This document shows positions 1-9,849 of a stretch of 64,000 nucleotides of DNA, in pieces. Each line of letters opens with the position of its first letter. The first letter of the stretch is position 1. A program made the position numbers and the translations under genes. The notes beneath the pieces were generated by a model. It ran no database searches. It was given only the letters and a program-made list of their open reading frames with translations, and was not told the DNA's origin. This DNA is from Closterium sp. Naga37s-1 (taxonomy: Eukaryota; Streptophyta; Zygnematophyceae; Desmidiales; Closteriaceae): the NCBI GenBank assembly GCA_947471745.1, contig CANJKZ010000772.1, forward strand, positions 1,798,001 through 1,862,000, in the 5' to 3' direction.

Positions 1-123
1 ATACCTGCTATGGTCTATTTAGGCTGTAGTGGGGTAGCTCTTAGTGGGTACAACACTTATGTGTTTCCTATATGTACCCATCTCATTTCTAGTTCATTCA
101 TTCTTTCGTCTATCATTCTCACA
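1..123 (+). repeat. 5' LTR of element A (clipped by window edge)
   Basis: It aligns with 6907-7029 and ends in TCTCACA. The missing first 10 bases would be TGTCAAACTT by comparison with the 3' copy. Confidence 0.95.
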
Positions 124-134
124 TGGTATAGAGC
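124..134 (+). other. Primer-binding site of element A
   Basis: TGGTATAGAGC lies directly after the LTR. It resembles the plant initiator-Met tRNA site TGGTATCAGAGC but is one base shorter. The same short form follows the LTRs of B, C and G, so it is a subfamily trait. Confidence 0.8.
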
Positions 135-179
135 TATTTTCGAGATTTTTTTTTTAAGGGCCCACCACTGAAATTTCTC

Positions 180-860
180 CCCTGCCTACTTGCCGCGCGC
201 TTCGCACCTTCCCTTCGAGGCCCGTCACGGCCCCTGCGCCCGCCCTTAGAGCCTGCGCCCGCCCCGTAAGGCCCCTTAAGGCCTCGTTAGGCCCCGTAAG
301 GCCCCTTTAGGCCCCGTTTAGGGCGCGGATTAAGGCCCCGTAAGGCCCCGTCAGGCCCCGTTCGGCCCCGTTTAAGGCCCCGTTAGGCCCCGACAGGCCC
401 CGTTAGAGGCCCCGTACGGCCCCGTCAGGCCCCGTTAGAGGCCCCGTACGGCCCCGTCAGGCCCCATTTGGCCCCGTTTAGGGCGCGGATTAAGGCCCCG
501 TTAGCCCCGTAAGGCCCCGTCAGGCCCCGTTCGGCCCCGTTTAAGGCCCCGTTAGGCCCCGACAGGCCCCGTTAGAGGCCCCGTACGGCCCCGTCAGGCC
601 CCGTAAGAGGCCCAGTACGGCCCCGTCAGGCCCCATTTGGCCCCGTTTAAGGCCCCGTAAGGCCTGTCAGGCCCCGTTATAGGCCCCGCAAGGCCCCGTT
701 ATCGGCCCCGTACGGCCCCGTTATAGGCCCCGTCAGGCCCCGTTATAGGCCCCGTTCGGCCCCGTCAATCCCCATCTGGCCCCGTTTCAGGCCCCGTAAG
801 GCCCGTCAGGCCCCGTTATAGGCCCCGTTCGGCCCAGTCATACCCCGTTAGAGGCCCCTT
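180..860 (+). repeat. GC-rich tandem repeat leader of A, first block
   Basis: A degenerate tandem array built from GGCCCCGT followed by TAGA, CAG, TACG or AAG. It lies between the primer site and gag, with no credible coding content. B, C, G and L carry related arrays in the same place with different unit variants. Confidence 0.85.
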
Positions 861-1510
861 CAGGCCCGGCCGGCCCTGCTGCGGCCCTGTCGCAGCTCTT
901 CCCCGACGCTGCCCCGGCCCTGCTCCTGAACTGCCCCGGCCCTGCTTCTGCACTGCCCCGGCCCTGCTCCTGACCTGCCCCTGAACTGCCCCGGCCCTGG
1001 CCCGGCTCTGCCCAGGCCCTGCCCCGGCCCTGCCCCGGCTCTGCCCCGGCCCTGCCCCTGAACTACCCCGGCCCTGCTTCTGCACTGCCCCGGCCCTGCT
1101 CCTGAATGCCCCGGCTCTGCCCCGGCCCTGCCCCGGCCCTGCCCCGGCCCTGCCCCTGAACTGCCCCGGCCCTGGCCCGACTCTGCCCAGGCCCTGCCCC
1201 GGCCCTGCTCCTGAACTGCCCCGGCCCTGCCCCGGCCCTGCTCCTGAACTGCCCCGGCCCTGCCCCGGCCCTGCTTCTGCACTGCCCCGGCCCTGCTCCT
1301 GAACTGCCCCGGCTCTGCCCCGGCCCTGCCCCGGCCCTGCCCCTGAACTGCCCCGGCCTTGGCCCGGCTCTGCCCTGGCCCTGCCCCGGCCCTGCTCCTG
1401 AACTGCCCCGGCCCTTCCCCGGCCCTGCTCCTGAACTGCCCCGGCCCTGCCGCGGCCCTGCTCCTGGACTGCCCCGGCCCTACCCCGGCCCTGCCCCAGC
1501 CTCTCCCCTG
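861..1510 (+). repeat. GC-rich tandem repeat leader of A, second block
   Basis: A second array type with units close to CCCCGGCCCTGCTCCTGAAC (about 20-22 bp), repeated more than 20 times. The long minus-strand open frames here (GRGRAGAVQEQ repeats) are by-products of the repeat and not genes. Confidence 0.85.
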
Positions 1511-1621
1511 GTAAGAGCGCCGCGCTGCCGAGCCACACCGCCCTGCCGAGCTGCGCCGCCCTACCTAGCCTGCTTAGCCGAGTTCCACTGCTGCTACTGC
1601 TAGCCTGCTGCTTCTCCTGTC

Positions 1622-4600
1622 ATGGCTAGTCTCAATGTTCTTACCTTTGATGCTGAGGGTCGGGCTGTTGACTTTGAGGTCTGGCTAGATGATCTGCAGC
1701 TTTTCCTACAGTGCGATAGCAAGGATGGTCTCTCACTGTTCGATCTCACTTCTGGCGCCTCTACTGCCCCTGCTGCTGATGCTGACAGTACTGTTCGCTC
1801 GCAGTGGCTCACGTGCGATGGTGCTGCTCGTCTTGCTGTGCGCAACCACCTGCCGTCTACTGAGCGCGCGCACTTTAGTCAGTACAAGAGTGCTAGGGCT
1901 CTGTACGACGCTGTAGTTGCACGCTACTCCTCCCCTGCCACTGCTGCCCTCAGCCGCCTCATGCTACCGTACCTTTTCCCTGACCTTGCTGCCTTTGCCA
2001 CTGTCGCTGACCTAGTTGCTCACCTTCGCACTAGTGACGCCCGCTACCGCGCTGCCCTTCCCACTGAGTTCTGTGCCAAGAACCCCCCCCCCATGTACAT
2101 CACCCTTTACTACCTAGTCACCCGCCTCCCTGACTCTCTTTCTTCAGTCAGGGACCACTTTCTCTCCCTTTGCCCCACCGAGCTGACTGTCGACTTGCTA
2201 GAGGAGCGCCTTGCTGCAGCTGAGAAGAGTATCTTAGCTGTTGGTGCTTCTCGCGGTGACCGTCGCACCCCCTTCTTTGAGGGGTGTTCCCCTGTCCCCC
2301 TTCTCCCCTCTGTTGCCTCTGCTGCTGCTGTCGACCTCGTTGGCACTGAGGAGGTCGGCACTGCGTCTGCCCCTAGTGGGTGACGCCGCACTGGCAAGGG
2401 CAAGGGAAGCAGGGGTGGTGGTGGGGGCGGTGGAGGCAGCGGTGGAGGAGGTGGAGGAGGTGGAGGTGGTGGTGGGGGTGGTTCCGGGAGTGGGGGCGTA
2501 GGTGGCGGCAGTGGCGGCCGTGGCGGCGGTGGTGGAGGAGGTGGCGGCGGCGGCGGCGGTGGTGGAGGTAGCGGAGGAGGTGGTGCTGGTCGCGGTGCGG
2601 CCACGCAGCGTGGAGGCCTTGGTGGCAGCCAGCGTCCGCAGCAGCTGCGCACCCGTGAGACCCCGTCTGTTCAGCAGCTTCGTGAGTGGTACGCTGGCCG
2701 TGGGAGGTCTGGGGGTGCAGGTCCCTGCGCGTACGTTCTTCGCACCGGCACTCGTAGTGGGGAGGTGTGTGGTCTCCCACACACCACGCAGCGCTGCTTT
2801 GGCCGCTTGACTGACGCTTGGCGTACCCAGTTTCCTGACGCTGTTGAGCTTCCTCGTTGGCATGATCTGCTTCTGCAGAATGTGCCTATCTTTGATCTAG
2901 ATTTTGATGCTATCCTTGCTGCCATGTATGCTCTTGCTGATATTACTGAGGGTGACTGTTACCTGCGTGTCCCACCCGACCCGGGCACTGTGGCTGCTGC
3001 TCTAGGTGCTAGTGCGGCTGCTGCTCTAGGTGCTAGTGCGTCTGCTGCTCCAGGTGCTGGTAGGTCTCCTCCCTCTGGTACTGCACCTACTGAGTCCTTT
3101 CACACCTTCACACTTGACTCTGGTGCTTCGCGCTCTTTCTTTAGAGACAGCACCACGCTCACGCCGCTCCGTCGGCCTGTTGCGGTCTCCCTTGCTGACC
3201 CCTCCGGGGGACCAGTCCTTGCACACTCCTCCACGGTTCTACCGTGTCCTGCGGCCCCGTCGGGCTTGCTGTCGGGACTCCACCTCCCCTCGTTCTCTAC
3301 GAACTTGGTGAGTGGAGCTGACCTCCAGGACGCGTGGGTTGACCAGTTCACCCCTGGAGGTCAGCGTGTGACCCACTGCACTTGCTCTCGGACGGGCCGC
3401 CACCTGGCCACGTTCACCCGTCGGCCAGGGTCGAGTCTGTACACACTGACCACTGCGCCTCCTCCGGTCCCTGCGTCTGGTCAGGTAGCTGCGTCCAGTC
3501 AGGTGTTTGCTGCTGCGTCCAGGTCTAGTCCTGCGTCTGCCCCCTGCTCGTGTCGTCCTCTGGCGCACGAGACTCTCCTCTGGCACCACCGCCTTGGTCG
3601 CCCCTCCCTGCCTCGTCTTCGAGGTATGGCCTCCCGTGCTCTTGTCTCTGGACTCCCCAGGTCCCTCCCTCCCCTTCCTCCGGGGCCTGCCCCCACCTGT
3701 GTTCCTTGTGTCGAGGGCCGGCAGCGCGCCGCTCCTCACTCCTCCTCGTTTCCTCCGACTGAGGCCCCTCTGCAGACTCTTCACATGGACGTGTGGGGCC
3801 CAGCCCGCGTTCGTGGACAGGGTCACGAGCGTTACTTCCTGCTGGTCGTTGACGACTACTCGCGTTATACCACAGTCTTCCCCTTGCGCAGCAAGGGTGA
3901 GGTCACTGAGGTGTTGATCGACTGGATCCGCGGTGCTCGTCGCCAGCTTAGTGAGAGTTTCGGCTCCGACCTTCCTGTTTTGCGTCTGCACTCAGACAAA
4001 GGCGGGGAGTTTTCCTCCGACCTTCTGAGAGCCTTCTGTCGTTTGGAGGGCATCCGCCAGACGTTCACGCTTCCGGCCTCCCCGCAGCAAAATGGGATTG
4101 CTGAGCGCCGCATTGGCATGGTCATGGATGTCGCTCGTACGTCCATGATCCATGCGGCTGCTCCCCACTTTCTGTGGCCGTTCGCGGTTCAGTACGCTGC
4201 GCATCAGATCAACCTTCAGCCTCGTGTCTCCTTGCCGGAGACCACACCTACTCTGCGGTGGACGGGGAAGGTTGGCGATGCGTCCGCGTTCCGTGTCTGG
4301 GGATCTCGAGCTTTTGTCCGCGATACTACAGCGGACAAGCTGTCCTCCCGTGCCGTTCCCTGTGTCTTCCTTGGCTTCCCTCCTGACGCACCCGGGTGGC
4401 AGTTCTACCACCCCAGCTCGCGTCGTGTTCTGTCCTCTCAGGACGTCACGTTTGACGAGTCGGTGTCATACTACCGTCTCTTTCCCTACCGCACTGCCTC
4501 TCCCCCTCCCCCACCGCTCTTCCTTGCCCCAGGTACTCCTCCGGTAGACCCCCTCCCCCCCCAGGCTCCTGCCCCCTCAGGTGTGTCCCAGGTCGACCCT

Positions 4601-6667
4601 GCCGAGCCGGTCGAGGTAGCTGTCGACTCAGGTGCTGCTGGGGGTGCTGACTCTGGGTGTGCTGAGACTGGGCGTGCTGAGCCTGGGGGTGTGGCGCCTG
4701 AGGGTACTGTGTTTGGAGGTGCTGAGCCTGCGCGTGTTGAGTCTGGAGGTGCTCTGGGTGTCCCGTCGCGGCGGGAGCCCCTCTCTCCACAGCGGCTTCG
4801 TGAGAGGTACTCTCGGCGCTGTCGGGTTGCTGCTGGAGGTGCTGCTGGTGCGGGTGCTGCTGGAGGTGCTGGCGCTGCTGGAGGTGGTGCTGGTGCTGGA
4901 GCTGCTGGAGCTGCTGGAGGTGCTGCTGGTGTGGGTGCTGCTGGAGGTGCTGGCGCTGCTGGAGGTGGTGCTGGTGCTGGAGCTGCTGGAGCTGCTGGAG
5001 GTGCTACTGGAGCTACTGGAGGTGCTGGCACTGCTGGAGGTGGTGCTGGTGCTGGTGCTGGAGCTGCTGGAGCTGCTGGAGGTGCTGGTGCTGCTGGAGG
5101 TGGTGCTGGTGCTGGAGCTACAGGAGGTGCTGCTAGGACTGGAGACCCTGCGGCTGAGGGTACCGGTTCTGTCTCTGCTGTTTCTCGAGGCGCTGCGCGG
5201 CCGCGGCCGTACTACGTTCCGCTTCTTCAGCAGGTTCTTGGCTCTCCACCTTCTCCTGGTCCTCCTCCTCCTTCCCTGAGTCCACCGCCTGTCCCGTTTC
5301 AGTCGCAGTTACAGCCGGCCTCTCCGCTGCCTGGTCCTTCTTCTTACTCTGGTCCGACTAGAGGTCTTACGGAGCGTCGTGAGCCTGAGTTGCGTCCTGT
5401 GTCGCCTGCGTCTCGTTCTACGTCGCCTGTCCGTTCTATTCGCGCTGGTCGTGTTTCGCGTCCGCGTCTTCCTCCTGTCCCTGGCACTCACTCTATGACT
5501 CTGCGTCCTTCCACTGCTCCACAGCGTGTCCCTCTGCCCTCTCCTCCTGCGTCCTCTCTTCCTAACTGTCCGGACCCGGAGTCTGACTCCCTTCTTGCTG
5601 CTCTTTGTTTTGCTCCTTCCACTGCTGACCCTTCTCTGTTTCTACGCACTGACGCTACTCTGCCGCCGTTCTACGTTCTTGTGTACGTAGACGACCTTGT
5701 CTTTGCTACTGCTGACACGGAGGCACTCGCCCACGTGAAGTCCGAGCTGCAGAAGAGACACACGTGCACAGACCTGGGTGAGCTCACAAGCTATCTTGGC
5801 TTGCGGATCACCCGGGACAGAGCACAGTGCACCATTACCTTGACTCAGTCACACATGGTGCAGCAGGTCCTTCAGCGCTTCGGCTTCACCTACTCCTCAC
5901 CACAGTCCACTCCTCTGCCTACCGGTCACTCGCTCTCAGCTCCACCTTCGGACGAGTCCGTAGAGCCGAGTGGCCCGTATCCAGAGCTTGTGGGCTGCCT
6001 CATGTACCTGATGACTTGCACACGACCTTACCTCGCATACCCTCTCAGCCTTCTGGCTCGCTACGTGGCTCCCGGCAGGCACCGAAAGGTGCACTGGGAT
6101 GCTACGAAGAGGGTGTTGCGATACTTGTGCAGTACATCGGGCATGGGCCTCGTGCTTGGAGGACGGGCTCGAGTTGTCCTCACTGGTCACGCTGACGCCT
6201 CCTGGGTTGACGACTTGGCTACGCAGCGGTCGTCACAGGGTTACACCTTCAGCCTTGGCTCCGGTTCTGTCTCCTGGCGGTCTACCCGCTCTTCTTCTGT
6301 TCTCAGCTCCAGTTGTGAGGCTGAGATCTACGCTGGGGCCATGGCTGCACAGGAGCTTCGCTGGCTCACCTACCTGCTGACCGACTTGGGAGAGGGGCCT
6401 CGTTCTCCTCCAGTTCTGTACGTCGACAACAAGGCCATGCTGGCCTTGTGTCAGGAGCACAGACTGGAGCACAGAACGAAGCACATTGCTCTGCTTTACT
6501 TCCTTGCTCGAGAGTTGCAGCAGCGTGGCCAGCTTCGTCTTGCTTACGTGGCCTCTCAGGCCAACACTGCTGATGTCTTCACCAAGGCACTTCAGCCTTG
6601 TGATCATCAGCGTTTCTGTACTGTGTTAGGCCTTGTACCTACTGTGCCTCACTTGTTGACTTCTTGA
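1622..6667 (+). pseudogene. gag-pol region of element A (broken copia polyprotein)
   Basis: Gag starts at the ATG at 1622 (MASLNVLTFDAEGR) with a copia gag domain. A Gly-rich tract follows (about 2400-2600), then a Cys-His motif spaced C-x13-C-x3-H-x4-C (about 2728-2795). The protease has DSGAS (about 3118). The integrase has an HH-CC zinc region (WHHRLG, then CVPCVEG) and a D-D-E core seen in MDVWGP, LHSDKGGEF and QQNGIAER. An Ala/Gly spacer precedes RT, with YVDD near 5690, and RNase H, with YVDNKAM near 6420. Such proteins package, copy and integrate the element RNA. This copy is a fossil with about two or three breaks. Confidence 0.9.
4828..5145 (+). repeat. Ala/Gly-coding repeat spacer between integrase and RT in A
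   Basis: GGTGCTGCTGGA-type units encode runs of Gly and Ala such as GAAGGAGAAGGG. It is a low-complexity linker in the polyprotein. C, G and J carry their own versions with different lengths, so it expands and contracts between copies. Confidence 0.85.
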
Positions 6668-6896
6668 CTCTGCTTGTACTGTACTCTATATACTCATACC
6701 TACATGCTTACACTTGCTAGGTTGTGTTCACTGTACTGTTTACTTTCCTTTATATAACTCTGCATGTGAACTGGCCTTATGGCCCTTTGCTTGTGCTCAG
6801 ACTGTGTGGTGACTTTGTGATCCACCCTGAGCTTGCTTTGCTTTTCTTGATTGGTCTTGTGACCTCTTGTTCTCCCCCACTTTGCCTATGGGGGTG

Positions 6897-7029
6897 TGTC
6901 AAACTTATATCTGCTATGGTCTATTTAGGCTGTAGTGGGGTAGCTCTTAGTGGGTACAACACTTATGTGTTTCCTATATGTACCCATCTCATTTTTAGTT
7001 CATTCATTCTTTCGTCTATCATTCTCACA
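6897..7029 (+). repeat. 3' LTR of element A
   Basis: 133 bp from TGTCAAAC to TCTCACA, with TG and CA ends. It is preceded by the purine-rich CTATGGGGGTG, the likely plus-strand primer. It differs from the 5' LTR at 2 positions. Confidence 0.95.
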
Positions 7030-7962
7030 CGACAGTCGCCGCGAGAAGCACCTACAGCTAAGATACTCTTCTCAGCTGCAGCAAGGCGCTCCTCTAGCAG
7101 GTCGACAGTCAGCTCGGTGGGGCAAAGGGAGAGAAAGTGGTCCCTGACTGAAGAAAGGGAGTCAAGGAGGCGGGCGACTAGGTAGTAAAGGGTGATGTAC
7201 ATGGGGGGGGGGTTCTTGGCATAGAACTCAGTGGGAAGGGCAGCGCGGTAGCGGGCGTCACTAGTGTGAATGTGAGCAACTAGGTCAGCAACTGTGGCAA
7301 AGGCGGCAAGGTCAGGGAAAAGGTACGGCAGCATGAGGCGGCTGAGGGCAGCAGTGGCTGGGGAGGAGTAGCGTGCAACTACAGCGTCGTACAAAGACTG
7401 AGCAGTCTTGTACTGGCCAAAATGTGCGCGCTCAGCAGACGGCAGGTGACTACGAACAGCAAGACGAGCAACAGCGTCACGAGTGGTCCACTGTAAACGA
7501 AGGGGCCACGAAGGGCCGCAAGAGGGGCCGCGAAGGGCCGCGAAGGGGCCACAAAGGGCCGTGAAGGGGCCACGAAGGGCCACAAGAGGGGCCGCGAAAG
7601 GCCGCGAAGGGGCCGCAAAGGGCCGCGAAAGGGGCCGTTAGGGGCGCGACGGGCCGCGAAGGGGAGGGCCCTAAGGGCGGGCCGCTAAGGGCAGAGCACG
7701 CGGCGGGAGGGCAGGCGCACGGGGCGCAGCTAAGACAGGCGTGAAGCGCGCTTCGGGCAGGTAAGGAAAAAAAAGTTTCGTAGTGGTAGGCCCTAAAAAA
7801 AAAATGGTCCCACTAGGGAACCTGCTCTATACCATGTGAGAATAATGAGAGGAATGATTGAACTAGAAAGCAGGTGGGTACATATGGGAAACCTAAAAGT
7901 GTTGTACCCTGTAAGAACTACCCCACTACAGCCTAAACAGACTATAGAATATAAGTTTGACA
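7030..7962 (-). mobile_element. Element B: partial Ty1/copia, short-LTR family, minus strand
   Basis: Reading leftwards from 7962 there is an LTR, a TGGTATAGAGC primer site, a GC-rich leader and part of gag (AVARLAVRSHLPSAERAHFGQYK and onward). The gag reading stops at the edge of element A, which inserted into it. The rest of B should lie left of the window. It is a partial fossil, more than 90 percent similar by eye to the gag of A and C. Confidence 0.88.
7835..7962 (-). repeat. 5' LTR of element B
   Basis: The reverse complement begins TGTCAAAC and ends TCTCACA, followed by TGGTATAGAGC at 7824-7834. It is 128 bp and belongs to the same family as the LTRs of A, C and G. Confidence 0.9.
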
Positions 7963-8237
7963 CAAACCAGCCCTCAAAGCGAATAACACAGGGCAAATTT
8001 GTCTGGTAGTCACCGCCAGGCGGTGCTGACACCGCTGGAATATGAGATTCTCTGTACTTCCGAGCAACTAAACTTGGAACATGTAGGAATCGCATTCAGT
8101 GTCTGTTTCGTTACAATGTAGTGTAATCAGTGTCCCTTAAAAAAAAAACATGAAAGTTCAGAGACATCTGGCCCCTAAAGGCTGAAAAATAAGTCCCCCA
8201 AAAAGCTGAACACAGGAAAATCAGGGTAGGTACAAAA
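7963..8237. other. Unassigned spacer between B and D
   Basis: 275 bp of AT-richer sequence with a short A run near 8139. I see no gene, repeat or motif. It may be old flanking host DNA or decayed element sequence. Confidence 0.5.
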
Positions 8238-8251
8238 TGTTATGTGATGCT

Positions 8252-8795
8252 TGTTGTAGAGGACTCTCCTCTAGTTGGCAGGAACTAGGATTTGAACTAA
8301 ACGAAGGAGCACTCTGTTAGCTTTCCAACGAGCCGTAGATCACCTCGATCGAGATATAGGCGTTTATGTGCTAGGTAGTGCTCTTGGAATCAAGGAGAGG
8401 AACTCTCTGGATTTTGTAGTCGAATGTATCACATACAAAGAGATTCTCGATTTCAGTATATGCCATGCAATACAAAGCAAACAAATTTATATGAACTGCA
8501 ATGCATCGAGTCGCACATGTAACCTCGAGTCGCTACACTCTCGAATGTTCGAGTAACATTTCGAAGGGGTGAAATTCGGAACTCGAATTTCACTGAATCG
8601 AATTCTCCTTCAGTCTCGATTCTTCTTGTGCTGCCATGTGGCACCGAAGTGCAGGTTCTTCTGAAGTCAACCCATACTTCTTGGAACCTGCAACACATTC
8701 ATGAAACTTCCAACTTGCAGCTCACTCAACTGTGAGCACTAGAAGGAATACTTTCAGTGCTTGGGGGCAATCCTTGCCTCACGCAACCTCCAACA
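8252..8795. repeat. Solo LTR S1 (544 bp) inside the D 5' LTR
   Basis: It begins TGTTGTAGAGG and ends CTCCAACA, so the ends are TG and CA with a 5-bp inverted match. It is flanked by ATGCT at 8247-8251 and 8796-8800. Its removal restores the D LTR sequence. It has no coding content. This is the expected product of LTR-LTR recombination in an element whose family is otherwise absent from the window. Confidence 0.82.
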
Positions 8796-8950
8796 ATGCT
8801 ATCATTTGCATTCACGACTGTCTGCCTCTTATCATATATTCGTGTGTTGCATGCATGGTGCGAGCGTGTGCAAGAATTTGTGTTTGGTGTTGTTTGGATT
8901 TTCTGAGTATATGTGAGTGTTATTTGCCTTGAGCAGATATCTGAAGTGAC

Positions 8951-9080
8951 TGTCAAACTTATATATGCTATAGTCTGTTTAGGCTGTAGTGGGGAAGTCC
9001 TTAGAGGGTACAACACTTTTGTGTTTCATACTTGTACCCACCTGCTGCCTAGTTAATTCATTCCATTCTCAATTCTCACA
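8951..9080 (+). repeat. 5' LTR of element C
   Basis: 130 bp, from TGTCAAAC to TCTCACA, followed by the primer site TGGTATAGAGC at 9081. Confidence 0.95.
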
Positions 9081-9159
9081 TGGTATAGAGCTGGTTCGAG
9101 TTTTTTTTTAGGGCCCACCACTCGAAATATTTTTTTTTCCTTACCTGCCCGAGGCGCGT

Positions 9160-9840
9160 GTCGCGTTTGACCTAGCAGCGCCCTCGCGCCTGCCCTTCGC
9201 GGCCCTTAGCGGCCCCTCTCACGGCCCGTCGCGGCCCCTCTTAAGGCCCTTCGCGGCCCCTCTTAAGGCCCGTCGCGGACCCTCTTAAGGCCCTTCGCGG
9301 CCCCTCTTAAGGCCCATCGCGGCCCCTCTTAAGACCCTTCGCGGCCCCTCTTAAGGCCCTTTGCGGCCCCTCTGACGGCCCTTCACGGCCCCTCTCACGG
9401 CCCTTCGCGGCCCCGTCAAGGCCCTTCGCGGCCCCTCTCACGGCCCTTCGCGGCCCCTCGCGGCCCTTCGCGGCCCCTCTGACGGCCCGTCGCGGCCCCG
9501 TCAAGGCCCTTCGCGGCCCCTCTCACGACCCTTCGCGGCCCCTCACGGCCCTTCGCGGCCCCTCTGACGGCCCGTCGCGGCCCCTCTGACGGCCCGTTGC
9601 GGCCCCTGTGCCGGCCCTTCGCGGCCCCCCGTTTAACGGCCCTTCGCGGCCCCTCTGCCGACCCGTCGCGGCCCCTCTGCCGGCCCGTCGCGGACCCCCT
9701 TCTCGGCCCCAACTGACGCGCCCCAGCTGGCGCGCCCCCGGCCGGCTCCTACTGCCGAGCCCCTGCCGGCCCCAACTTGCGCGGCCCCTCCTGGAGTGCC
9801 TCGGCCGGCCCCAACTGACGCGCCCCTTCCTACTGCTTCC
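9160..9840 (+). repeat. GC-rich tandem repeat leader of C
   Basis: Degenerate array of GGCCCTTCGCGGCCCCTCT-type units, then CCGGCCCC-rich sequence, ending just before the gag ATG at 9850. It occupies the place of the A leader but uses a different dominant unit. Confidence 0.85.
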
Positions 9841-9849
9841 ACTGCTGCT

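Larger units (their letters stand above)
1..7029 (+). mobile_element. Element A: Ty1/copia, short-LTR family, broken
   Basis: The order is LTR, primer-binding site, a GC-rich repeat leader of about 1.5 kb, gag, protease, integrase, reverse transcriptase, RNase H, then LTR. Integrase before RT is the Ty1/copia order. By alignment with the 3' LTR, the 5' LTR lacks its first 10 bases because of the window edge. The two LTRs differ at 2 of 123 positions by eye, so the insertion looks young. About two or three breaks make it a fossil. It sits inside the gag of minus-strand element B. The target duplication cannot be checked because the left flank is outside the window. Confidence 0.93.

Noticed and set aside
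180-860. Regular repeats that might suggest a CRISPR array
   Set aside because: Units are short and degenerate with no unique spacers of constant length, and the region is a retrotransposon leader in a eukaryotic context.
816-1538. Long minus-strand frames rich in Gly, Arg and Gln over the A leader
   Set aside because: They are produced by the CCCCGGCCCTG tandem repeat, lack any domain and exist in more than one frame.
8252-8795. S1 considered as a MITE or other DNA transposon
   Set aside because: TG/CA ends with only a 5-bp inverted match and a 5-bp duplication fit an LTR better than a terminal-inverted-repeat element.
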